Of a stretch of DNA of 5,197 nt, positions 1-5,197 are shown piece after piece. Under the pieces are notes generated by a model. It made no database searches and was not told the origin of the DNA. It was given only the letters and a program-made list of their open reading frames with translations. Source of the DNA: an uncultured Candidatus Udaeobacter sp. (GTDB lineage Bacteria; Verrucomicrobiota; Verrucomicrobiia; Chthoniobacterales; UBA10450); NCBI GenBank assembly GCA_955652715.1, contig CATPBS010000356.1, forward strand, positions 1 to 5,197. The letters run 5' to 3'. A program made the translations under genes and the position numbers. Within the stretch, counting starts at the first letter, position 1, and every line of letters starts with the position of its first letter.

Positions 1-788
1 AATTGAAGCCAGACGAAATTTATCATCTGGGCGCACAGAGCCACGTGCGCGTGAGCTTCGATATTCCTGAGTACACAGCCGACGTCACTGGCGTTGGTAC
101 CATCCGCATTTTGGAGGCAATTCGCGAAGTCGGATTGCGTTCTCGTTTTTTTCAGGCCTCAAGCAGCGAAATGTTTGGCAACGCGCAGCAAGTGCCGCAA
201 ACCGAGAAGACGCCGTTCTGGCCGCGCAGCCCATACGGTGTCGCAAAAGTTTTTTCATATTGGGCGACGATCAACTATCGGGAAAGCTACGGTCTTTATG
301 CGAGCAATGGCATCATGTTCAACCATGAAAGCCCGCGGCGCGGCGAAACGTTCGTCACCCGCAAAATCTCGCGGGCCGTTGCCGCAATTAAGCAGGGTCT
401 GCAAAAGGAATTGTTTCTCGGCAACTTGGACGCAAGACGTGACTGGGGATATGCGCCTGAGTATGTCGAAGCCATTTGGCGAATTTTGCAGCTCGGAGAA
501 GGAGACGACTTCGTGCTGGCTACCGGCGAAAGCCACACAGTACGTGAGTTTGTCGAAGCGGCCTTCGCCTATGCCGATCTCGATTGGAAGCAATTCGTAA
601 AGCACGACCCTCGGTATGAGCGCCCAGCGGAAATCGACCGGCTCATTGGTGACGGTTCCAAGGCGAAGAAAATACTCACTTGGGAACCGAAAGTGCGATT
701 TCACGAACTCGTCCGAATCATGGTGGACGCGGACATGGATTTGCTCTCGCGCAACATGCCCAGAGAACATCTCGGCAAACTGCCATAG
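1..788 (+). CDS. gmd: GDP-mannose 4,6-dehydratase, 5'-truncated by window edge
   Basis: Converts GDP-D-mannose to GDP-4-keto-6-deoxy-D-mannose, the precursor of GDP-fucose, GDP-rhamnose and related deoxysugars for surface polysaccharides; the enzyme is cytosolic, NADP-dependent and of the extended SDR family. The reading frame is open from base 3 (first whole codon TTG, an internal Leu) to TAG at 786-788, giving 261 residues. The family is about 340-370 residues, so roughly 80 N-terminal residues with the GxxGxxG nucleotide-binding loop lie outside the window. Visible landmarks, numbered within the fragment, are LGAQSHV (9-15), ASSSEMFG (52-59), the catalytic YxxxK as Tyr78/Lys82 in SPYGVAK, NYRESYG (91-97), the family signature [15 protein letters not shown] (107-121), [14 protein letters not shown] (146-159), and a C-terminal [11 protein letters not shown] segment (207-217). 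The catalytic Thr of the E. coli enzyme (T-S-E) appears to be Ser54, with Glu56 kept. The gene converges on the L,D-transpeptidase gene. Identity is secure; the final sugar product cannot be told from here. Confidence 0.95.
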   Translation, partial: LKPDEIYHLGAQSHVRVSFDIPEYTADVTGVGTIRILEAIREVGLRSRFFQASSSEMFGNAQQVPQTEKTPFWPRSPYGVAKVFSYWATINYRESYGLYASNGIMFNHESPRRGETFVTRKISRAVAAIKQGLQKELFLGNLDARRDWGYAPEYVEAIWRILQLGEGDDFVLATGESHTVREFVEAAFAYADLDWKQFVKHDPRYERPAEIDRLIGDGSKAKKILTWEPKVRFHELVRIMVDADMDLLSRNMPREHLGKLP

Positions 789-833
789 GTCCGGACGCTA
801 GAATACCCAGGTACGCCGCGCTGCGTCGTGCGA

Positions 834-850
834 TCGGCGCCGCGCGCCGA
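834..850. terminator. GC-rich hairpin between convergent genes, possible bidirectional terminator
   Basis: A perfect 7-bp inverted repeat (TCGGCGC at 834-840, GCGCCGA at 844-850) with a 3-nt loop lies in the 69-bp spacer between the stop of gmd (788) and the stop of the minus-strand transpeptidase gene (858). The position between two converging genes suits a shared terminator. There is no T-run on either side, so a classical Rho-independent terminator is not demonstrated. The rest of the spacer shows nothing I can name. Confidence 0.35.
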
Positions 851-857
851 CCCTAGT

Positions 858-1532
858 CTATCGCATTACAAATGGCGCCGGATTCGTAGGCGCCATAGAA
901 TGGGCTGAGACGAGAGCGGGAACCGCGCTGGCGAGGGGCATGTCCACAATCGTTACTGCGGCGCCGACTCCCACGATGTCGTACAATTGTATGATGTCAC
1001 TGGAGCGCATCCGGATGCATCCGTAACTCGCACGCGAACCGATTTTCCATTCCTCCGGCGTGCCGTGGATATAAATGTCTCGGGAGAACGCGTTGGCGTT
1101 TTGCGCCTCGAGTCCACGCAACCAGAGAATCCGCGTCACAATCGGATCCCGACCAGGCGAGTTGGCCAGGACAGTTTCGCCGGTGCGCCGCCGGTCTTTG
1201 AACACCGCGCCCGGTGGCGCACTATCGCCAATTTTTTTCGCAATCTCCAGTTGGCCTAGCGGTGTAAACCTGCTGCGCCGCCAATCCCCGAGACCGAACT
1301 TGGATGTGGAGACTGGATAGACGGCCATCAGAGTGGTGCGATCGAGAACGGCTAACTTCTGCTCCCGTGTGCTGATCACAATGTGATGCCGCGTATCGGG
1401 CGCCGCGCACGACGCGATAAAGATGGAAACCAGGATCGCTACCCACTGATAGGGACGGATCGCCGAGCCGTCCGTTTTATTCCGCGTTTCCGGCGCTCCC
1501 GGTGTTCGCGCTCTATGATTCTCGATTCTCAT
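858..1532 (-). CDS. L,D-transpeptidase (YkuD domain) lipoprotein
   Basis: A 224-residue YkuD-domain protein. Family members use a catalytic Cys to form 3-3 peptidoglycan cross-links or to attach proteins to peptidoglycan outside the cytoplasmic membrane. The N-terminus has a basic region, a hydrophobic stretch (about 30-41, WVAILVSIFIAS) and a lipobox I-A-S-C42, so the mature protein is probably a lipoprotein starting at Cys42. The catalytic domain runs from about 50 to 197. The active-site signature is His156-Gly157 in YIHGTPEEW, then SYGCIRM with Cys172 and Arg174. The residue before Gly-Cys is Tyr170 rather than the frequent His, a position known to vary in the family. The ATG start is favoured because it forms an ATGA overlap with the tatD stop, although it gives a long region of about 29 residues before the hydrophobic core. 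No clear Shine-Dalgarno sequence precedes it, which fits translational coupling. It is last in the minus-strand run. The domain is secure; cross-linking versus another YkuD activity is not resolved. Confidence 0.9.
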   Translation of the reverse strand: MRIENHRARTPGAPETRNKTDGSAIRPYQWVAILVSIFIASCAAPDTRHHIVISTREQKLAVLDRTTLMAVYPVSTSKFGLGDWRRSRFTPLGQLEIAKKIGDSAPPGAVFKDRRRTGETVLANSPGRDPIVTRILWLRGLEAQNANAFSRDIYIHGTPEEWKIGSRASYGCIRMRSSDIIQLYDIVGVGAAVTIVDMPLASAVPALVSAHSMAPTNPAPFVMR

Positions 1533-2392
1533 GCGCGATCGAACTTAAAAAACTTTTCCGCAGTTTCCGTTGTCGCTTCAGCAATTTCCTTCAATGGAAC
1601 TTCCCGCGCCGCCGCGATCGCTTCCGCTATGATGCGAGTATGCGCAGGTTCGCAGCGCTTTCCGCGAAAAGGGACAGGCGCCAGATACGGGCAATCGGTT
1701 TCGACCATGAATTTCCAGAGCGGGATTTGTTCCGCGACTTCTCGCACAGCCACGCCGTTTTTGAAAGTGACAATTCCAGTGAACGAAACGAGGTGGTCCA
1801 GATCGAGAACTTCGTTCGCCTGATCGAGCGAGCCGCCGAAGCAATGAAAAACGCCGCGCACTTTGCCCGCGTATGGCTGCATGATTTTCAGCGTGTCCTC
1901 CCAGGCGTCGCGTTGATGGATTACCGCGTTGAGGCCTAGTTCAACGGCGAGGTCGAGTTGCTGTTGAAATAAACTCGCTTGTTTCGATTTGTAAGCGCCG
2001 TCGCGAATCTGCGCTTCGATTTCTTCGTCCGTCTCGCTTCGCAGCGCGGACATGACCTGGACCTGCTTTTCCTTCGCAACTCGTTCGCTCGGCAACTCGT
2101 GATAATCGAGTCCCGTCTCACCGATCGCTACGACACGCGGGTTCTTTGCCAATTCGCGCAGCGGCGCAAAAACGTCTTCGTCAGCCTCTTCAACGTAAGT
2201 GGGATGAACGCCAATTGCCGCGTAAATGGCTGGATGTTTTTCCGCAAGATCGATCGCGCGGCGGCTGCTGTCGACCGACGTCCCGATAGTGATGATGCGC
2301 GTTACCCCAGCGTCAGCCGCGCGGCGAAGCACGTCATCCAGATCATTCGCGAAATCGGGATAATCGAGGTGCGCGTGGGTTTCGACTAGCAT
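1529..2392 (-). CDS. tatD: TatD/YcfH-family metal-dependent hydrolase (putative deoxyribonuclease)
   Basis: A 287-residue TIM-barrel metallohydrolase of the TatD family, whose characterised members are cytosolic metal-dependent 3'-5' exonucleases or DNases implicated in DNA repair and turnover. The expected metal ligands are all visible: His6 and His8 in ETHAHLD, Glu92 in GETGLDY, His159 in VIHQRDA, His183 in VFHCFGG, and Asp233 in ETDCPYLAP. The protein is about 25-30 residues longer than the usual 255-260. The excess is a charged segment at about 105-140, between GLDYHELP and LFQQQLDLAVELGL, where most homologues have a short linker. The start is the ATG at 2390-2392, which puts MLVETHAHLD at the canonical N-terminus. 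No Shine-Dalgarno-like sequence precedes it; the upstream 20 bases are one arm of an inverted repeat. The stop overlaps the next gene's start as ATGA. The gene symbol denotes the family; the in vivo substrate is unknown. Confidence 0.9.
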   Translation of the reverse strand: MLVETHAHLDYPDFANDLDDVLRRAADAGVTRIITIGTSVDSSRRAIDLAEKHPAIYAAIGVHPTYVEEADEDVFAPLRELAKNPRVVAIGETGLDYHELPSERVAKEKQVQVMSALRSETDEEIEAQIRDGAYKSKQASLFQQQLDLAVELGLNAVIHQRDAWEDTLKIMQPYAGKVRGVFHCFGGSLDQANEVLDLDHLVSFTGIVTFKNGVAVREVAEQIPLWKFMVETDCPYLAPVPFRGKRCEPAHTRIIAEAIAAAREVPLKEIAEATTETAEKFFKFDRA

Positions 2393-2399
2393 TAGTTGT

Positions 2400-2458
2400 T
2401 TGTAGGGCGTTTCGGTGAACTCCGAAAGCTTTCGCGAGCTGAGACAGACGCCCTACAA
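2400..2458. repeat. Cloverleaf-like inverted repeat filling the fabH-tatD gap
   Basis: Perfect 11-bp inverted arms (TTGTAGGGCGT at 2400-2410, ACGCCCTACAA at 2448-2458) enclose 37 nt that contain further symmetry. TTCGG (2411-2415) pairs with CCGAA (2422-2426), AGCT (2427-2430) can pair with AGCT (2437-2440), and a 12-bp perfect palindrome CGAAAGCTTTCG lies at 2423-2434. Folded, this is an outer stem with two short side hairpins. It begins one base after the fabH stop codon and ends 7 bases before the tatD ATG, so it occupies nearly the whole 67-bp gap. It resembles a dispersed REP- or MITE-like intergenic element, but copy number cannot be judged here. There is no T-run, so a simple terminator is unlikely. 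Confidence 0.75.
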
Positions 2459-2459
2459 C

Positions 2460-3482
2460 TCACCATTCCAGAATCGTGCTCGCCCAAGTGAGCCCGCCCC
2501 CGAAAACGACCATCAGAACATAATCGCCTCGCTTGATCCGTCCACTGCGATTAGCCTCGTCGAGTGCGATGGCGACGGCCGCGGCAGAGGTATTGCCGTA
2601 GCGATCCAGATTCACAAACATCTTGTCGCGCGAGATGCCAAGCCGGTCGGCGATGGCCTCAATGATGCGCAGGTTTGCCTGGTGTGGAATGATACAGGCA
2701 ATGTCTTCAATGGAAAGCCCGGCTTGGTCGAGGGCCTTTTTCGCTGCCTTAAGCATGGCGGTGACAGCTTGCTTGTACACTTCCTTGCCGGTCATGTGGA
2801 TTGTTGCCAAATGCATGTCCGCATTTTCCCGTGTAATGGGGCACCGCGAACCGCCGCCCGGCATGAACAAAATGTCTGTGTACTGCCCGTCACTGCCGAT
2901 GTGGGTGGTGATTACGCCATGAGCGCTGCCTCGATGGCGCAAGACAGCGGCGCCGGCGCCATCTCCAAAAAGAACGCAGGTGTTGCGATCGGTCCAGTTC
3001 GTGATCGATGTCAATTTCTCGGCACCGATTACAAGGACTGTGTCGTGCGTATGCGAGGTAATGAATTGTTGTGCAATTTCCAACCCAAAAAGAAACCCGG
3101 CGCAGGCTGCGGCAATATCCAGGCAGGCGGCGTTGGTTGCTCCGATTTTGTTCTGAACGAAACAGGCGGTGGCCGGGAAGAGCATATCGGGAGTGGCCGT
3201 TGCCACGATTAGGAGATCGATCTCTTTGGGCGAAATCTTCGCCTGCTCGATTGCCTTGAGCGCGGCTTTGGCCGCCATGTCGCTGGTGTTTTCATCCTTT
3301 GCGGCAACACGGCGCTCCTTGATGCCGGTGCGAGTAGTGATCCAATCGTCGCTCGTATCGACCATGCGGGAGAGGTCTGCGTTGGTCAGAGTCTTTTCGG
3401 GCACATAACTCCCTGTGCCGATGATCGAGACCGTGCGCAGCGCTTTATGGGACCGCGGGCTCAAGCGAGGCTGTCGTTTCAT
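2460..3482 (-). CDS. fabH: 3-oxoacyl-ACP synthase III (FabH)
   Basis: Catalyses the first condensation of type II fatty acid synthesis, joining acetyl-CoA (or another short acyl-CoA) with malonyl-ACP in the cytosol. The 340-residue thiolase-fold protein has the full KAS III catalytic triad: Cys127 in DIAAACAGF, His267 in IPHQANLRI and Asn297 in RYGNTSAA. Other family blocks are IIGTGSYVPEKTLTN (20-34), TSDDWITTRTGI (43-54, with the Trp and Arg used for CoA binding), LFGDGAGAAVL (171-181) and the C-terminal VVFGGGLTWAS (325-335). The N-terminus carries about 15 more residues (MKRQPRLSPRSHKALR) than E. coli FabH. No in-frame ATG lies closer to the conserved core, and a GAGGAG sits 13 nt upstream, so I keep the ATG at 3480-3482. 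This start overlaps the end of plsX by 38 bp. fabD, the usual next gene in E. coli, is not downstream; tatD is. Starter-unit preference cannot be read from the sequence. Confidence 0.96.
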   Translation of the reverse strand: MKRQPRLSPRSHKALRTVSIIGTGSYVPEKTLTNADLSRMVDTSDDWITTRTGIKERRVAAKDENTSDMAAKAALKAIEQAKISPKEIDLLIVATATPDMLFPATACFVQNKIGATNAACLDIAAACAGFLFGLEIAQQFITSHTHDTVLVIGAEKLTSITNWTDRNTCVLFGDGAGAAVLRHRGSAHGVITTHIGSDGQYTDILFMPGGGSRCPITRENADMHLATIHMTGKEVYKQAVTAMLKAAKKALDQAGLSIEDIACIIPHQANLRIIEAIADRLGISRDKMFVNLDRYGNTSAAAVAIALDEANRSGRIKRGDYVLMVVFGGGLTWASTILEW

Positions 3483-4476
3483 GATAACGGCGAATCTCCT
3501 CGACGATATGCGGGTTCACCTGTTGTTCAATTGACTCAGCCGCCACACGTAGCGCATTTTTGATCGCCAATGGCGTGCTCGCGCCGTGCGCGATGATGCA
3601 AATCCCATTCACACCAAGCAGCGGCATGCCGCCGTATTCTTCGTAATTTGTTTTGTCTTTGATTACCCGAAAGGCCTTCCGCGCCAGATAAGCGCCGACC
3701 ATGTGGATCTTCGAACGGGTCAACTCCTGCCTGAGCCATTTGAAAATCGCCACTGCAATCGACTCGGATGTTTTCAAAATTACGTTGCCGACAAAGCCAT
3801 CGCATACGACGACTTCGACCGGATCTTCGAACAAATGCCGGCCTTCGATATTGCCTCGAAAATTCAACGAGCTCTCCTTCAACATCTTGAAGGCCTCCTT
3901 TGTCAGCTCGTTGCCTTTGACATCTTCTTCGCCTAGCGAGATCACACCGACGCGCGGCCTTTTGTAGCGGAGAACGTGGCTGGAATAAACCGAGCCCATG
4001 ATGCCATATTGCAAAAGATGCTCAGGGCGCGCGTCGATGTTTGCGCCGGCGTCGATCAAAACAAAAACGTTAAACTGCGTAGGCAATAACGCCGCGATGC
4101 CGGGGCGGTAGATCCCTTCCAGCGTGCGCAATTTAATCATGCTTGCCGCGACGGCCGCGCCTGTGTGCCCGGCGCTCACCACCGCGTCGGCATCACCGCG
4201 CTTCACCAGATCGACAGCGCGGCTGATTGATGAATCTTTCTTGCGCCGCACTGCTGTCCAGGCGCGATCGCTCATTTCGACTACCTGCGTGGAATGCACA
4301 ATATCGATCCGTGAATCGTTGCATTGATGTTTGCGCAACTCGTTTTCGATCTTGGGGGGGTCGCCAACCAGATAAAGCTTCTTAATCTGCTGGTAATCGC
4401 GCAGCGCCATAACGGCGCCGGCAACGAGGTTAGGCGGACCAAAGTCACCGCCCATCGCGTCGAGGGCGATCTTCAT
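3445..4476 (-). CDS. plsX: Phosphate acyltransferase PlsX
   Basis: Makes acyl-phosphate from acyl-ACP and inorganic phosphate, feeding PlsY for the first acylation of glycerol-3-phosphate in phospholipid synthesis; PlsX is a peripheral membrane-associated cytosolic enzyme. The 343-residue length is normal. Family blocks in order are MKIALDAMGGD (1-11), VVSAGHTGA (99-107), IDAGANIDARP (141-151), ISLGEEDVKGNEL (179-191), RGNIEGRHLF (207-216), VVVCDGFVGNVILK (222-235), YGGMPLLGVNG (281-291) and AHGAS (296-300). The common SAGNTGA motif reads SAGHTGA here. The ATG at 4474-4476 gives the canonical N-terminus; the only Shine-Dalgarno-like element is a weak GGA a few bases upstream. It lies 136 bp after rpmF and its end overlaps the start of fabH by 38 bp. 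A run of seven C on the coding strand (Gs at 4354-4360) encodes part of GDPP; the frame stays intact across it. Confidence 0.97.
   Translation of the reverse strand: MKIALDAMGGDFGPPNLVAGAVMALRDYQQIKKLYLVGDPPKIENELRKHQCNDSRIDIVHSTQVVEMSDRAWTAVRRKKDSSISRAVDLVKRGDADAVVSAGHTGAAVAASMIKLRTLEGIYRPGIAALLPTQFNVFVLIDAGANIDARPEHLLQYGIMGSVYSSHVLRYKRPRVGVISLGEEDVKGNELTKEAFKMLKESSLNFRGNIEGRHLFEDPVEVVVCDGFVGNVILKTSESIAVAIFKWLRQELTRSKIHMVGAYLARKAFRVIKDKTNYEEYGGMPLLGVNGICIIAHGASTPLAIKNALRVAAESIEQQVNPHIVEEIRRYHETTASLEPAVP
3496..3501 (-). promoter_or_regulatory. Ribosome binding site for fabH inside plsX
   Basis: GAGGAG on the minus strand lies within the final codons of plsX, 13 nt before the fabH ATG at 3482. 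The spacing is longer than the usual 5-9 nt, but this is the clearest Shine-Dalgarno-like match ahead of any gene in the run. It supports the long fabH start and the 38-bp plsX/fabH overlap. Confidence 0.5.
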
Positions 4477-4532
4477 CGGTCCGAAACTTTGCGAACTTTA
4501 GTTGCTGAATGCAAAGTGAAAATTGAGAGGCC

Positions 4533-4611
4533 GTTAAAGCGTTGAAAAGGTGAAGCGTTGAAGCGGTAGGCGAACAGACGCTTTAACGCTTTATCTCTTC
4601 ATCGCTTCAAC
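4533..4611. repeat. Long hairpin of octamer-phased inverted arms between rpmF and plsX
   Basis: Two 33-nt arms (4533-4565 and 4579-4611) are inverted copies with 27 of 33 positions matching, and several mismatches become G-U pairs in RNA. The loop is 13 nt (4566-4578). Each arm is itself built of 8-bp units: GTTAAAGC, GTTGAAAA, GGTGAAGC and GTTGAAGC start at 4533, 4541, 4549 and 4557. The right arm has the same units inverted at 4579, 4587, 4595 and 4603. The structure begins one base after the rpmF stop codon. It is not followed by a T-run, so it looks like a repeat or an RNA processing/stability structure rather than an intrinsic terminator. Confidence 0.75.
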
Positions 4612-4612
4612 A

Positions 4613-4795
4613 CTACTTACCCTCGAGCGTCAACACCTGTCGCCCGCGGTAGTAGCCGCACGATGGGCAGGCAATGTGCGACGGGACAGTGCTTCCGCAT
4701 TGGGGACACTTGTTCAGATGCGCGGCATGCCAGCGATTCGCCGCTTTGCGCGTGCGTAACCGCATTTTGGATGTTTTGCGTTTTGGAACTCCCAT
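4613..4795 (-). CDS. rpmF: 50S ribosomal protein L32 (zinc-binding form)
   Basis: A 60-residue ribosomal large-subunit protein. The N-terminus MGVPKRKTSKMRLRTRKA is the signature of bacterial L32 (typically MAVPKRKTSKSR). The C-terminal half holds a four-Cys zinc ribbon, Cys30-x2-Cys33 and Cys43-x2-Cys46 (CPQCG, CPSCG), so this is the zinc-containing form rather than the Cys-lacking paralogue seen in some bacteria. The length is normal. The ATG at 4793-4795 is the only start consistent with the family, since a TAG lies four codons upstream in frame; no strong Shine-Dalgarno sequence is visible. It sits between the DUF177 gene (81-bp gap) and plsX (136-bp gap), the usual order in many bacteria. 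Confidence 0.96.
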   Translation of the reverse strand: MGVPKRKTSKMRLRTRKAANRWHAAHLNKCPQCGSTVPSHIACPSCGYYRGRQVLTLEGK

Positions 4796-4838
4796 GACAG
4801 GCGGCTACCAAAGCATGTCGTGTGAAAAAGACAAACCT

Positions 4839-4886
4839 GATTCGTAATTCGCGATTCGATTCAACGATGTAACGGTTTAACGATTA
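4839..4886. repeat. Short 7-8-bp-phased array at the end of the DUF177 gene
   Basis: On the + strand, AACG recurs exactly every 8 bases at 4863, 4871 and 4879, and TTCG precedes it at 4841, 4848 and 4855, so CG steps fall at intervals of 7, 7, 8, 8 and 8. On the minus strand the units read GTTAAACC, GTTACATC and GTTGAATC, close to the GTTRAAGC units of the rpmF-plsX hairpin. The array covers the DUF177 stop codon (4877-4879) and its last codons and runs into the gap before rpmF. It is degenerate, so its status as a repeat family member is tentative. Confidence 0.5.
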
Positions 4887-5197
4887 AGCTTTAGCTTATC
4901 CAACGCGCTCCAGTCCGACTCTCGTTTTGTATTCTGCTGCGCAGTTTCAACCTGTTTCGCCTCGCAAATCCGGCCGCCGTCCCGGTCGCAACGCGGATGA
5001 GCCGGCAGGTTTAGTAATATGTCCTCACGCATGAACGGGGTAAGATCGACCGTTTCCGGCCCGTACAGCTCTGTATGGAGCGCGAATGCAGGCACTCGGA
5101 TTTCCTGCACAAATTTTTCAAGGCACGACACGCAGCGCAGTTCTACTGGTTGTGAAAGCGAGCCATTCGCCCAGAGCCCCCCCCCGGCAACGCCCAG
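4877..5197 (-). CDS. DUF177/YceD family protein, N-terminus beyond the window
   Basis: The minus-strand frame is open from the right window edge to TAA at 4877-4879, giving the last 106 residues of a longer protein. A GTG at 5129-5131 is an internal Val, not a start: upstream codons continue in frame as GGGLWANGSLSQPVELRC, which matches the DUF177 pattern of a G-rich strand followed by a C-x2-C-L-E knuckle. Fragment landmarks are Cys22-x2-Cys25 (RCVSCLEKF), then DLTPFMREDILLNLPAHPRC with Cys70, and Cys78. The family normally has a second C-rich knuckle (C..C.GLC..CG) that is only partly kept here. Members are encoded immediately before rpmF in many bacteria and plant homologues are linked to 23S rRNA accumulation, so a role in ribosome assembly is likely but inferred. 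The C-terminal 25 residues are charged and unremarkable. A run of nine C (5177-5185) encodes three Gly. Confidence 0.8.
   Translation of the reverse strand: MGVAGGGLWANGSLSQPVELRCVSCLEKFVQEIRVPAFALHTELYGPETVDLTPFMREDILLNLPAHPRCDRDGGRICEAKQVETAQQNTKRESDWSALDKLKLNR

Noticed and set aside
255..770. 171-codon minus-strand open frame
   Set aside because: Antisense to the conserved gmd coding sequence; no motif or ribosome binding site supports it.
1383..1939. Two overlapping + strand open frames of about 145 codons
   Set aside because: Both are antisense to tatD and the transpeptidase gene, rich in Arg/Ser/Phe with no family motifs, and in conflict with two well-supported genes.
2415..3212. 265-codon open frame on the + strand, antisense to fabH
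   Set aside because: It lies wholly opposite fabH, which has a complete catalytic triad; the predicted protein is Cys/Gly-rich with no recognisable domain, typical of an antisense shadow of a GC-rich gene.
4354..4360. Frameshift in plsX at the seven-G run
   Set aside because: The reading frame encodes the expected VGDPP segment on both sides with no break.
4496..4530. Sigma-70-like promoter ahead of plsX (TTTTCA, 16 nt, TAAAGT)
   Set aside because: Only four of six positions match in each box and spacing is off by one; such matches are common by chance.
4533..4611. Rho-independent terminator after rpmF
   Set aside because: The stem is long but AT/GC-mixed with mismatches, and no T-run follows on the minus strand; the octamer phasing points to another origin.
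4533..4886. CRISPR-like repeats
   Set aside because: Units are 8 bp, contiguous and degenerate, without spacers, and no cas genes are present.
5129..5131. GTG as the start of the DUF177 protein (84 residues)
   Set aside because: The frame stays open to the window edge and the residues upstream match the DUF177 pattern, including the first Cys of the C-x2-C pair, so the GTG is an internal Val.

Overview
The window looks like a chromosomal piece of a Gram-negative-type bacterium. My best guess is a soil Verrucomicrobium (Chthoniobacterales-like). The guess rests on the protein flavour (a TatD with an extra segment after GLDYH, a four-Cys L32, a DUF177 protein ahead of it) and on the intergenic repeat-like elements. 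No rRNA or marker gene is present, so this placement is inference from memory. Base composition looks moderately GC-rich and even across the window. I see no tRNA, rRNA, CRISPR array, transposase or phage gene.

Layout. On the + strand, the left edge (1-788) holds the 3' three quarters of a GDP-mannose 4,6-dehydratase gene (gmd), cut by the window edge. A short convergent spacer with a GC-rich hairpin follows (789-857). Everything else is one minus-strand run of six genes, read right to left: a DUF177/YceD protein (cut at the right edge), rpmF (L32), plsX, fabH, a tatD-family metal hydrolase, and a lipoprotein L,D-transpeptidase (YkuD domain).

How the genes fit together. DUF177-rpmF-plsX-fabH is the well-known bacterial cluster that links ribosomal protein L32 to the start of phospholipid and fatty acid synthesis. 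PlsX makes acyl-phosphate from acyl-ACP, and FabH performs the first condensation of type II fatty acid synthesis. In E. coli fabD follows fabH; here tatD and a peptidoglycan cross-linking enzyme follow, the last two joined by an ATGA stop/start overlap. plsX and fabH overlap by 38 bp. The operon therefore couples translation (L32), membrane lipid supply and possibly envelope modification.

The most interesting non-coding signal is in the three true gaps of this operon. Each carries a repeat-like structure at, or one base after, the stop codon of the upstream gene. There is a cloverleaf-like inverted repeat between fabH and tatD (2400-2458), a long hairpin whose two arms are each phased in 8-bp units between rpmF and plsX (4533-4611), and another 7-8-bp-phased array over the end of the DUF177 gene (4839-4886). 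These look like members of dispersed intergenic repeat families, or operon-internal RNA structures. I cannot test copy number from one window. No clearly novel protein system is present.
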